Shown: positions 1 to 10,271 of the stretch, in pieces | Numbering within the stretch: position 1 is the first letter of the stretch | Layout: every line of letters starts with the position of its first letter | The notes under the pieces: model-generated | The model's input: the letters and a program-made list of their open reading frames with translations, nothing else | Databases searched by the model: none | Told to the model about the DNA's origin: nothing | Made by a program: the position numbers and the translations under genes | Origin: Gymnothorax reevesii | Taxonomy: Eukaryota > Chordata > Actinopteri > Anguilliformes > Muraenidae | Assembly: GCA_029721435.1 (NCBI GenBank) | Contig: CM056573.1 | Location: forward strand, 74,280,001 to 74,344,000 | Length of the DNA stretch: 64,000 bases | Direction: 5' to 3'

Positions 1-1733
1 AAAAACAGATCATGGCCAATCATCATTTTTAAGGGATGGGTTTCAGCCTCCCCTATGGCTAGTTTACCAGCCATCACTGTACAGGAAGGATGGTATATGT
101 TTGCTTTTCATTGTCTTGGGCTGTGAGTTTTGTGATTCTGGTGGGGAAATGTTCATCACAGGGCACAGAGATTTGTCCCTACACAATCGCTATTGCTTAG
201 GCTTATCAGTTTTTTCAAGGCGAATTTTGTTTTTGCGTTTGCAGGCAAACCTGCCTATGAAATGCTAGAATGTGATCCTAATTGGGCGCCCTCACTGAAC
301 CTTAGCCACAGAGAGGTAAAAGCAGCAGGCACAGAAAGATCTCAACGGTAAGGAATGAGGATCAGGAGATCTCAAGACCAAGCTGTCACTGGGTTGAACG
401 CATTAGCGGGACAACTGAATGATGCTCTACCACCATCCCCTGACAACACCTATCCTTGAGGCAGAGATGGCTGTTTCAGCTTCTCTGTACCACTCAGGTA
501 AATATGTGTGATTGAATTAAAGTGTCAAGTCATGCTATTTAGTCTGTGTATTTTAAAGTTCATCTTCAAATCCAGCCTTTCATAATAATTTAGACACTAT
601 TGCGATACTGGGCAAACTTTCAGACAGTAGTCATTGCTTTAGGCCTGCCAATCGTTTTTGATTGGGTCCACAGCTCGTGGAGATTTTCAAAAATAATGTC
701 TTCTCTTCAAAGGTGACCTGCAGAGCGAAATCCAAATCGCTCGCAGGGGCGTCTAGGTTTACCAAGGCTAGACCATTTTGCACACAATTAGGCCTAGATG
801 ATGTTAATCAGTCTCATTGTGGTTGTGGACTTGTGATTTCTTCAGATTTCACACACTCTGGATGTAATGAATTCTTTCTCTGATTACCATTAGACACCAC
901 TGCACCTGTGGCTGAGGTGGAAGCGGAGGATACAGCACAGACCTGTCAAGAGGATGATGGTGAGCAGTTGGACAGTGGAGGAGTGCAGCCAATGTTGCTT
1001 CAGGCTTCAAGAAATTTTACGCTTACAGGAGGAGAATAGAGTGCTGAAGGAAGAGCTCTCGAAAAAAAAGCCTGAATGAAAACTTTCTGAAAGACAATGA
1101 TTGCAAAGTCTAGTACTACACTGGGCTTCCATCTTTTGCTCTACTGATGGGTGCTCTAGAGGAAAGACTGACCAAAAAATTTCCCCTTTCCAAATGCTTC
1201 TTTTGACACTCATGCGCCTGAGGCTGGATATGCCTCTCAATCATTTTGCACACCTTTTCGACGTAAGCAAGCAAACCACATCCACCCTGTTCAGCGACTC
1301 CATAAATGTACTGTACTCACACCTCAGCCTTTTGTTGTACTGGCCAGAGAGGCAGTTTATTCAGGCTAGCATGCCACACCAATATGTAGAAAGGTTTGGT
1401 AATATGGTCACAGTAATTATAGACTGCTTTGAACTTTTCATTGAAAAACCACAAAATCTTCGGGCAAGAGCAGAGACTTATTCCAACTACAAAGGTAAGC
1501 ACACCATGAAATACCTCATCAGCATAATACCACAAGGAACCATCTCTTTTATCTCCAAAGGATGGTGAGGGAGTTGAAGTGACAAGCGGGTAACAGAGAA
1601 CTGTGGCTTTCTTGACAAGCTCTCACCTGGTGACCTAACGCTGGCAGATCAAGGGTTTGAGATGAAGGAGAGTGTTGCCCTAGTGGGTGCCACTCTAAAA
1701 CTACCTGCATTTACAAGGGGCCGCTGTCAACTA

Positions 1734-3352
1734 CACTCAACAAAAATATAAACGCAACACTTTTGTTTTTGCTCCCATTTGTCATGAGATGGACTCAAAG
1801 ATCTAAAAATTCATTCCAGATACACAATATTACCATTTCTCTCAAACATTGTTCACAAATCTGTCTAAATGTGTGATAGTGAGCACTTTTGCTTTGCTGA
1901 GACAATCCATCCCACCTCACAGGTGTGCCACATCAAGATGCTCATCAGACACCATGATTAGTGCACAGGTGTACCTTAGACTGTCCACAATAAAAGGCCA
2001 CCCTGAAATGTGCAGTTTTTGCTTTATTGGGGGTCTGGGGACCAGTCAGTATCTGGTGTGACCACCATTTGCCTCATGCAGTGCAACACATCTTCTTCGC
2101 ATAGAGTTTGTCAGATTGTCAATTGTGGCCTGTGGAATGTTGGTCCACTCCTCTTCAATGGCTGTGCTAAGTCGCTGGATATTAGTGGGAACTGGTACGC
2201 GGTGTCGTATACGCCGGTCAAGCGCATCCCAAACTTGCTCAATGGGTGACATGTCCGGTGAGTATGCTGGCCATGCAAGAACTGGGACATTTTCAGCTTC
2301 CAAGAATTGTGTACAGATCCTTGCAACATGGGGCCGTGCATTATCTTGCTGAAACATGAGGTGATGTTCATGGATGTATGGCACAACAATGGGCCTCAGG
2401 ATCTCATCACGGTATCTCTGTGCATTCAAAATGCCATCAATAAAATGCACCTGTGTTCTTTGTCCATAACAGATGCCTGCCCATACCATAACCCCACCAC
2501 CACCATGGGCCACTCGATCCACAACATTGACATCAGCAAAGCGCTCACCCACACGACGCCACACACGCTGTCTGCCATCTGCCCTGAACAATGTAAACCG
2601 AGATTCATCCGTGAAGAGAACACCTCTCCAACGTGCCAGACGCCATCAAATGTGAGCATTTGCCCACTCAAGTCGGTTACGGCGACGATCTGGAGTCAGG
2701 TTAAGACCCCGATGAGGACGACGAGCATGCAGTTGAGCTTCCCTGAGATGGTTTCTGACAGTTTGTGCCAAAATTCTTTGGTTATGCAAACCAATTGTTT
2801 CAGCAGCTGTCTGAGTAGCTGGTCTCAGACGATCTTGGAGGTGAACCTGCTGGATGTGGAGGTCCTGGCCTGGTGTGGTTAAACGTGGTCTGCGGTTGTG
2901 AGGCCGGTTGGATGTACTGCCATATTCTCTGAAACGCCTTTGGAGACGGCTTATGGTGGAGAAATGAACATTCAATGCCCGAGCAACAGATCTGGTTGAC
3001 ATTCTTGCTGTCAGCATGCCAATTGCACGCTCCCTCAATGCTTGCTCCATCTGTGGCATTTTGCTGTGAGACAAAACTGCACATTTCAGAGTGGCCTTTT
3101 ATTGTGGGCAGTATAAGGTACACCTGTGCACTAATCATGGTGTCTGATGAGCATCTTGATGTGGCACACCTGTGAGGTGGGATGGATTGTCTCAGCAAAA
3201 GTGCTCACTATCACACATTTAGACAGATTTGTGAACAATGTTTGAGAGAAATGGTAATATTGTGTATCTGGAATGAATTTTAGATCTTTGAGTCCATCTC
3301 ATGACAAATGGGAGCAAAAACAAAAGTGTTGCGTTCATATTTTTGTTGAGTG
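1734..3352 (-). mobile_element. Tc1-like DNA transposon (1619 bp)
   Basis: The element begins CACTCAACAAAAATATAAAC and ends with the reverse complement of that sequence. It is flanked by the TA target duplication (1732-1733 and 3353-3354) expected of Tc1/mariner. The terminal inverted repeats are long, about 280-290 bp each (roughly 1734-2020 and 3070-3352), and nearly identical. The single transposase gene lies on the minus strand and fills the space between the TIRs. The element sits inside an older transposase gene, so it is the younger of the two. Confidence 0.93.
2046..3074 (-). pseudogene. Tc1-family transposase, one nonsense codon from intact
   Basis: DDE transposase that would cut and rejoin DNA at TA sites. 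The minus-strand frame starts at the ATG at 3072-3074. The N-terminal part has the paired-like HTH (MSTRSVARALNVHFSTISRL) and a second HTH with the basic RRPRLT region. A TGA at 2646-2648, just before the WRLARWRGVLFTDESRF stretch, is the only break. After it the same frame continues to the stop at 2046. The catalytic residues are visible: FTDES (D1), QQDNARPH (D2) and SPDMSPIEQVWD (E3, about 34 residues after D2). Length is 342 codons including the stop, normal for Tc1. As it stands the copy should not make full-length transposase, but the TIRs look usable in trans. Confidence 0.92.
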
Positions 3353-3639
3353 TAGATGCAAAAGATGGGGAGGAGACCAGGAAGCTAGCTCACGTGAGGA
3401 TACATGTGGAGAGAGTGATTGGGTGTATGCGATCCAAGTGCACCCTTTTAAACCACACTATCCGTCTGGGCTTTGTAGTTCCTTTTGAGGGCGAGGACAT
3501 GACATTGCTTTACAAGATTGTGGCTGTAACCTGGGCGCTTACCAACATGTGCCCCAGTGTTGTTACGAACCCAACATTTTGAATGTACATGTACCTTTGC
3601 TAACTTATTAATGAATGCTAATTGAGTCTTCTTATTTTG

Positions 3640-3990
3640 TAACATTTTTATCCCCCCAGCATATAATGGGGGGGGGGGGATATAGCGATCAGTGTGTCCG
3701 TCCGTCCGTCCGTAATAAAATCGTTTCCGGACCAGAACTCGAAAACTATACCACTTACAAACACCAAATTTGGAATGGAGCTTCTCCTTATGGTCTAGTT
3801 GTGCCTTTTGGGGGTTTCGGTCTGTCCACAAAACCTGTAGGTTACACAACCTACAGCCGGGGGGATCTGCCATTGCCAGGTGGCTCTTGTAATTTTCAGC
3901 TATGCAATGTTTTTCCCATATCAAATAAAACTCACAAGAGTAACAGGAACTCGGTCTCTGTATTCGTTTGACAAAAAGGTGGAATTGGTA
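3640..3990. repeat. Dispersed repeat with poly-G and TCCG tandem motif
   Basis: Non-coding repeat with a run of Gs (3668-3679), the words GATATAG and a (TCCG)n tract at 3698-3713, followed by AT-richer sequence. Related CGGACGGACGG / CTATATCCCCC blocks occur near 19910-19970, 35800-35865, 47185-47250, 48430-48500 and 52630-52660, so this is a dispersed family, not a gene. An open frame of 118 codons crosses it but has no recognisable domain. Confidence 0.55.
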
Positions 3991-4283
3991 AAAAAAAAGT
4001 GCAAAGTAACATAAAAAAGTCAATTGAAATACTTCAAGAATCAAGTGCAGGTATATAAATACAGGAATATAAACAAATGTACAGAACTAGAATATTAAAT
4101 ACATATAAACTGATTTATTATTTTTTTGTTGAAACCTTGAGGTTGGTAATGAGGTAGTTCACTGGTAGTTGTGCAATCTATATATAATACTGGGCTGAAC
4201 AGGGTCTGCATAAAGGTGGCAGAAGTCCTCCATCACAGAACAGAGTCCAGACCTTTGATCGTGCATGAATTCTGTGAGAGGCT

Positions 4284-4571
4284 TTAAGTCAGCGAGTGTA
4301 CGGTGTGATGGTACCAACCTGCTGCCAGCTCAGGTCCGAATAGTGGGTGGTCTGTTGTGACATTCGTTGATGGACTGGTCGAGTGTCTTTTACCTGGCTG
4401 CACTAGTGGTGTAGTCGATGCTGTAGCCTGGCACTCCTTGCACCGCAACATGGACACACTCTTCAGCGACACCAGTCATGCACGTGCAGTGAACACTTTC
4501 CACCTCCCCACTGGATTCAGGACAACCCATGGCTGAGGAGGCTTTTGGCTGAGATGCATGGAGTGATTCAC
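4284..4571 (-). pseudogene. SWIM zinc-finger exon, probable YqaJ/SWIM partner gene of ISL2EU
   Basis: Minus-strand exon remnant. Reading from 4571 it gives VNHSMHLSQKPPQPWVV, then after one frameshift GEVESVHCTCMTGVAEEC followed by VHVAV. That matches the SWIM pattern CxCx7CxH and the surrounding sequence usual in fish proteins that join SWIM to a YqaJ nuclease. A splice-acceptor-like sequence (…TCTTAG) directly precedes the exon on the minus strand, and the Rex3 insertion duplicated it. ISL2EU transposons are known to carry a transposase and a YqaJ-type protein. The convergent layout with the transposase at 245-3560 fits one old ISL2EU element, but no YqaJ nuclease domain could be found on the far side of Rex3, so the link is inference. 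Confidence 0.5.
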
Positions 4572-4579
4572 CTAAGACA

Positions 4580-7186
4580 CACACACACATCACATCACAC
4601 ATCATCTTCCGCTTGATCCGGGGCCGGGTCGTGGGGGCAGCAGTCTAAGCAAAGATGCCCAGTCTTCCCTCTCCCTGGACACTTCCTCCAGTTCTCCTGG
4701 GGGTATCCCGAGGCGTTCCCAGGCCGGCCGAGCGACATAGTCCCTCCAGCGTGTCCTGGGTCTTCCTCGGGGCCATAGGTAAAGGTAGGAACGTAGATTG
4801 ACTGGTAAATTGACAGTTTCGCCTTTCGGCTCAGCTCCTTTTTCACCACAACAGATCGGTACAATGACCGCATTACTGCTGCCGCTGCACCGATCCATCT
4901 GTCAATCTCACGCTCCATTCTTCCCTCACTCAACAAGACCCCAAGATACTTAAACTCCTCCACTTGAGGCAGGAGCTCTCCTCCAACCCGGAGGGACTTC
5001 TTTAAGTCCACAAAACACATATGAACTGGTTGGGCAAACTCCCATGAACCCTCAAGCACCCTGCGGAGGGTATAGAGCTGGTCCAGTGTTCCACGACCAG
5101 GACGAAAATGGCATTGTTCCTCCTGAATTCGAGGTTCGACTATCGGCTGGATTCTCCTCTCCAGCACCCTGGAATAGACTTTACCCGGGAGGCTGAGGAG
5201 TGTGATCCCCCTATAGTTGGAACACACCCTCCGGTCCCCCTTCTTAAAAAGAAGGACCACCACCCCGGTCTGCCAGTCCAGAGGCACTGTCCCCGACTGC
5301 CACGCGATGTTGCAAAGGCGTGTCAACCAAGACAGCCCTACAACATCCAGAGACTTGAGGTACTCAGGGCGGATCTCATCCACCCCCGGTGCCTTGCCAC
5401 CAAGGAGCTTCTGAACTACCTCAATGACTTCAGCCCGAGTGATGGATGAATCAGCCTCTGGGTCCCCAGCCTCTGCTTCCTCTGTGGAAGGCATGTAAGT
5501 GGGATTGAGGAGATCCTCGAAGTATTCCTTCCACCGGCCGACAATATCCCCAGTCGAAGTCAACAGCTCCCCACCTCCACTGTAATCAGTGTTGGCAGGG
5601 CACTGCTTTCCCCTCCTGAGGCACCAGACGGTTTGCCAGAACCTCTTCGGGGCCGACCGATAATCCTCCTCCATGGCCTCCCCGAACTTTTCCCATGCCC
5701 AAGTTTTTGCTTAGCCTGCCGGTACCCGTCAGCTGCCTCAGGAGTCCCATGAGCTAACCAAGCTCGATAGGACTCCTTCTTCAGCTTGACGGCATCCCTT
5801 ACTTTCGGTGTCCACCACCGAGTTCGGGGATTGCCGCCACGACAGGCGCCGGAAACCTTACGGCCACAGCTCCGAACGGCCGCATCAACAATAAAGGTGG
5901 AGAACATAGTCCATTCAGACTCAATGTCTCCAGTCTCCCTTGGGATCCGGTCAAAGTTCTCCCGGGCGTGAGAGTTGAAAAGCCCTCTGACAGAGGGTTC
6001 TGCCAGACGTTCCCAACAGACCCTCACAATACGTTTGGGCTTGCCAAGCCTGTCCAGCTTCCTCCTCCACCAGCGGATCCAACTCACCACCAGGTGGTGA
6101 TCAGTGGACAGCTCAGCCCCTCTCTTCACCCGAGTGTCCAAGACATACGGCCGAAGATCAGATGACATGACCACAAAGTCGATCATTGACCTCCGGCCTC
6201 AGGCATCCTCGTGCCACATGCACTGATGGACGCCCTTATGTTTGTACATGGTGTTTGTTATGGACAAGCTGTGACTAGCACAGAAGTCCAATAACAGAAA
6301 ACCACTCGGGTTCAGATTGGCCGTTCCTCCCAATCACACCCCTCCAGGTAACACTGTCATTGCCCATGTGGGTGTTGAAGTCCCCCAGCAGAATGATGGA
6401 GTCCCCAGTTGGAGCACCTTCCGGTACCCCTCCCAGGGACTGCAGGAAGGCCGGGTACTCTGCACTGCCATTCGGCCCATAAGCTGAAACGACAGTGAGG
6501 CACCTGTCCCTGACCCAAAGGCGCAGAGCAGCAACCCTCTTGTTCACCGGGGAAAACTCCTACACATGGTGGCTAAGCTGGGGGGCTATAAGCAAACCCA
6601 CACCAGCCTGCCGCCTCTCACCATGGGCAACTCCAGAGGAAAAGAGAGTCCAGCCTCTCTAGAGGAGTTGGCTTCCAGAGCCCAGACAGTGCGTGGAGGT
6701 GAGCCCGACTATCTCTAGCCGGTATCGCTCGACCTCCCGCACAAGCTCAGGCTCCTTCCCACCCAGTGAGGTGATATTCCATGTCCCGAGAACCAGTTTC
6801 TGCATCCAGGGATTGGGTCGCCGGGGCCCTCGCCCACGACTGCCACCCTTTTGAACCCTCCCGCAGGTGATAGGCCTATGGGAAGGCGGGCCCACGTCGT
6901 ACATTCGGGCTGCGCCCGGCCGGGTCCTGTGGGCTGAGGCCCGACCACCATGCGCTCGCCTGCCAGCCCCAACCCAGGGTGGGGTTCCGGTGACGCCAAT
7001 CTAGGCGACGTGATCATCCTTGGTCTACAGTTCATTCATTAGGGGCTATAGAACCGCTCTTAATCTGACCGGTCACCTAGGACCTGTTTGCCCTGGGAGA
7101 CCCTACCAGGGGTAATAAGCCCTAGACAACATAGCTCCTAGGGTCATCCAGGTACTCAAACCCCTTCACCACGATAAGGTGGCGAT
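4580..7186 (-). mobile_element. Rex3 (RTE-clade) non-LTR retrotransposon, internally deleted
   Basis: Minus-strand LINE of the fish Rex3 family. The 5' UTR begins near 7186 (CTTAATCGCCACC…) and the 3' end at about 4580 is a short TGATG/TG-rich tail typical of RTE elements. TAAGACA at 4573-4579 and 7187-7193 is a plausible 7 bp target duplication. The segment near 5260-5285 (protein DWQTGVVVLLFKKGD) corresponds, from memory, to the usual Rex3 PCR primer site. The coding part is broken by frameshifts and two internal deletions. Confidence 0.9.
4602..6904 (-). pseudogene. Rex3 endonuclease/reverse transcriptase pseudogene
   Basis: AP endonuclease plus reverse transcriptase, copying element RNA into DNA at a nicked site. 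The N-terminal endonuclease starts at LVLGTWNITSLGGKEPELV (about 6790 downward). LLGDFNTHMGNDSV is near 6375 and the late STDHHLVVSW block is near 6100. RT blocks KAPGVDEIRPEYLKSLD, NYRGITLLSLPGKVYSRV and FRPGRGTLDQLYTLRRVLEG follow. At about 5000 the frame jumps from FVDLKK straight to SLRVGGELLPQ, so the FDRVP…FADD part of the RT active site is gone. A second deletion near 4775 joins FTYG to PRGRPRTRWRDY. Frameshifts occur near 5700 and 6280. It cannot encode an active RT. Confidence 0.88.
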
Positions 7187-7193
7187 TAAGACA

Positions 7194-7719
7194 TTAAAAA
7201 CAATAGGAATAGGTTTTAGAAAAAAATCATTAAACATATTTATAGCCAGTAATTTTATTGCTTTAACCACTGCAAAAAGTAACATGGAAGTAGAATTTAA
7301 CTAGTTATCTTTGAATCATTGGAAGAGAGTGTGATGGTGTGAATAATGCATGTTCCTGCAACAAGGTTTAACACTAAACTTGATAATCTCATTAGGGCAT
7401 ATGCAAAATCATTCCATATGAGTATGTTCATTTTATGTCATTGTCTAACATTCTTACTGTCTTATAGAAACTTATAGTAGTACAGTATTTATTTGTTTTT
7501 CTGATACTCAATGTTCGGAATTCCATTCATTTTGACGGCAGCAAGTGTTAAAAGCAATTATAGGTACTGGAGGACTCCAGCAGGGGGGCGTAAAGTTATT
7601 GAGCTGACTAATGGTGCACTACGTTCTTCCTCTCAGTCATTAACATTCATGGTTTGAGAAGAAACTTGGCGTCTGTGCATCTTTTGTTAGTCAATCCCCC
7701 TTTTGAGGTATGAGTCCTT
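7194..7719. other. Gene-free stretch
   Basis: AT-rich sequence with no supported coding region. It would be the intron side of the interrupted SWIM exon if that reading is right, but no upstream YqaJ exon is recognisable on the minus strand. Confidence 0.4.
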
Positions 7720-8424
7720 CATTTATTTATTTATGTAACCCATATTTTACCAGGTAGTCCCATTGAGATCAACGATCTCTTTTTCAAGGGAGACCTGGCC
7801 AAGACAGCAGCACAACATGTTACATATACAGGACAAACACAAAAGAATATACAGTGTAAACACAAAAAGTGTAGAATAGCTTCAAATGATACCAACGGAC
7901 ATAAAAGATATTCAATAAACTGTGGACTCACATTAAAATGGTCAACTGCAATCGGTACCTACCGATTTATTCACCACTGTACTAATAAAAGATTTTAAAC
8001 AAAGAAGGAGACCAAATCCTGTAGTTTCAAATCTTTTTGCAGGCTATTCCAGGTGAGGGGAGCCGAGCACTTAAAAGCTTTCTTTCCCAAATTGGTCCAT
8101 GCGCTTGGAACTGACAATAAAATCACTTGAGATCTCGAATTATAACTGCAATCAGATCTTAGTTCAATCAAAGAACAATTATAAGAACGGAGTTCACCTA
8201 AAATTGCTTTATAAATAAACGAATACCAGTGACTGAGCCTACGCAGGGTCAAAGATGGCCACCCAGCCCTGGCATACAGAGGTGAGTAAAGGCTTTACAA
8301 TTGGTCATAAATCTCAAGGCACTGTGATAAACACTGTCCAAGTTTTGCAAGCAATGGGCAGATGCATGCATGTATAAAAGATCACCATTATCAATAACTG
8401 ATAAAAAATTAGCAGAGATGAGCT

Positions 8425-8866
8425 GCCAGGTGGCTCACACGGTTAAAGCACTGCTCCAAAGTGCAGAGGTGATCAGCTTTTTCAGAGTAGCGCATAATTG
8501 GCTATCGCGCTACAGGGTTTCAAATTGGGAAGGGACTGCCGGATTTGGGGTATACAATATATCAGCTTTGTTCTTTGCTCCAGCGCCTCCTGTTGGCCAG
8601 ACAGGCGCTCGTCAGGAAGACTCCGGGTTGGTTCATGTCCGGGTATCCTCCGCCCTAGTTCTGAACTTGCGAAGATTCAACCAATGAGTGTATAAGAATC
8701 AGTGGCAGACAGGCACGTGCTTCGGAGGAGAGCCGTGAACTGTCTCACTATCCTGAGTTGGCAGCAAGGGGTCGCATACGAGCAAGACTTGTACATAGTT
8801 CCCCAATTGGGCATTCCAGATTCGGGTGGGATTGGAGATGCCAAATTAAAAAAAAAAAAAAAAAGT
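8425..8866 (+). repeat. SINE-like retroposon with tRNA-like promoter boxes and A tail
   Basis: Plus-strand insertion with a box-A-like GTGGCTCACACGG near 8429 and a box-B-like GGGTTTCAAATT near 8515, ending in an A run (8848-8864). It is flanked by AGCAGAGATGAGCT (8411-8424) and TGCAGAGATCAGCT (8867-8880), a target duplication with two mismatches. The box spacing is wider than in a tRNA, so it is a derived or composite SINE. It is inserted in the L2-like LINE. Confidence 0.65.
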
Positions 8867-8880
8867 TGCAGAGATCAGCT

Positions 8881-10271
8881 TCTTTTTTTTTTCTTTTTTT
8901 TTTTTTGCCCGCCACCACCCCCCCTCTTTGGAGGACAACTTTATTATTTTGCCGGACTTAAATACAATGATGTATCACCTCTTGAGGGAGGGACTAAACA
9001 AAGAAAAAACAGAAAAGAAAAAAATATATAAAATAGCAATGAAAGGAAAAAAAAAACCTAGAAAATAAAGAACGAAACCACACACCAACAACTCTCAAAG
9101 CTATCAATCCTTCAGTGAACCCCCCAAACCTCCTAAAGCCTCATCATTCCAATGCATGATTGGAATTGTATTTTTACATGCAATGATGTCTCCATAAGAA
9201 GAAGAAAAAAAAAACAGATCACACAAACTTATTCATGCAGATAAGATTCATTGATTTGGTGAGTAATTTCCATCCCTCACCTGTACTTATTTTCTGCCAC
9301 ACCCTTAAAAATTCAGATGCTCTGCCCAGGTTTATCATAGCTATACCTTCCAGATTATAGCTCTTTTTAACAAACATTTTGAAGTTACTTAATCTTAGGG
9401 CATTCTTATTTTGTGTATTAAAAATAAAGATTTTTCCAAGAACTATAATTATATTATTTAATTTTAGACAAGTATCTCTCAGGTCCCCCAGCATAACTGT
9501 AAACAAGGTCACCTCGAATGGAATATTTAGTGTTTGTAGCCATTTCTGCACCTGTATCCTGAAGCCAACAGCATATGGACAATACCAAAATAAGTGGACC
9601 AAGGTTTCTTCCTCGTCCTCACAAAGTCTACATGTATCGGATTCCTTTATCCCCCATATTTGTAACATTTTATTTGTTGCCAAGATTTTATATAACAATT
9701 TGTCTTGGAAAATTCTAGTCCTTGTCCCAATAGAAATTTGATTATTTAAGTTAAAAACTCGTAGCCAAGGGATTGGCGTGTCTACTAAATCCTCCCAATA
9801 TGTATGAATTCTGTAGGGAATTTCCTTTAAGTTATTTTTCTCCATAAAAAAATCGTACATTTTCCTATTGATTTTTTTATGAGCAACCCAACTGAAATTT
9901 TTTATGGAGGGCCGACATACTAGTTCCTGAGAAGTTATTTTGTTAGTCTTTCTTTTCCATTCTGAAGGCAATGCTGCAGCCAATTGATTGTAATTCTGTA
10001 TGGAGCAAAGGGCACCATCCCTATGACAAAAACTATTGTATGACATTAGTTTCCCATTTTCATCAATGAGATCATTCAGAAAATAAATGCCCCGAGCAGA
10101 CATTTGTTCCAATATAAATGGATATCCTTTAATTGTAATATTTGAGTTAAACCATATTATTTGTTGTAAGATCTCTTCCGGGTGGTCTGGTGGATGGTAC
10201 TGGAAACTCAACCAAGCTTTTATAGACTCTTTTAGAAAGACTGATGAATCGGCCATGACTTCTTCAAGCAT
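8881..10271 (-). mobile_element. 5'-truncated L1 insertion with 15 bp target duplication
   Basis: Minus-strand L1 3' end. The poly-A tail appears as a T-rich run at 8881-8906. The copy is bounded by GAGATCAGCTTCTTT, present at 8871-8885 and again at 10272-10286. Because the first copy overlaps the SINE's own 3' target duplication, L1 inserted after the SINE. Only the last 350 codons of ORF2 remain. Confidence 0.88.
9219..10271 (-). CDS. L1 ORF2 C-terminal fragment (open frame)
   Basis: Uninterrupted 350-codon frame covering the C-terminal part of L1 ORF2p, downstream of the RT domain. It holds the L1-type zinc knuckle CRLCEDEEETLVHLFWYC (C-x2-C…H…C), about residues 213-231. The endonuclease and RT domains are lost by 5' truncation, so it has no expected activity. 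The apparent start ATG lies close to the truncation point and is probably not a real start. The lack of any stop suggests the copy is younger than the LINE around it. Confidence 0.8.
   Translation of the reverse strand: MLEEVMADSSVFLKESIKAWLSFQYHPPDHPEEILQQIIWFNSNITIKGYPFILEQMSARGIYFLNDLIDENGKLMSYNSFCHRDGALCSIQNYNQLAAALPSEWKRKTNKITSQELVCRPSIKNFSWVAHKKINRKMYDFFMEKNNLKEIPYRIHTYWEDLVDTPIPWLRVFNLNNQISIGTRTRIFQDKLLYKILATNKMLQIWGIKESDTCRLCEDEEETLVHLFWYCPYAVGFRIQVQKWLQTLNIPFEVTLFTVMLGDLRDTCLKLNNIIIVLGKIFIFNTQNKNALRLSNFKMFVKKSYNLEGIAMINLGRASEFLRVWQKISTGEGWKLLTKSMNLICMNKFV

Larger units (their letters stand above)
245..3560 (+). pseudogene. Broken ISL2EU/IS5-like DDE transposase gene, split by a Tc1 element
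   Basis: Remnant of a DNA-transposon transposase (DDE_Tnp_4-like, the kind often fused to a THAP domain in fish). A first exon, 245-347, has a clean acceptor (TTTGCAG) and donor (GTAAGG) and encodes GKPAYEMLECDPNWAPSL, the linker usually found after the THAP part; the THAP itself is not visible. A second exon starts after the acceptor at 892-893, encodes an acidic linker and coiled-coil, and runs into the HTH and catalytic domain (SPFQMLLLTLMRLRLDMPL, about 1170-1230). The three acidic residues are readable: IIDCF (GAC 1422-1424), LADQGF (GAT 1647-1649) and HVERVIG (GAG 3409-3411). The gene is dead: at least one frameshift near 1080-1170, in-frame TGA codons at 1566 and 1575, and a Tc1-like insertion at 1734-3352. 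Removing that insertion restores the reading frame exactly. The family call rests on motif recognition. Confidence 0.75.

Noticed and set aside
2307..2882. 191-codon plus-strand open frame over the Tc1 element
   Set aside because: Antisense shadow of the Tc1 transposase.
3448..4044. 198-codon minus-strand open frame
   Set aside because: Crosses the DDE pseudogene end and the dispersed repeat on the wrong strand; no domain.
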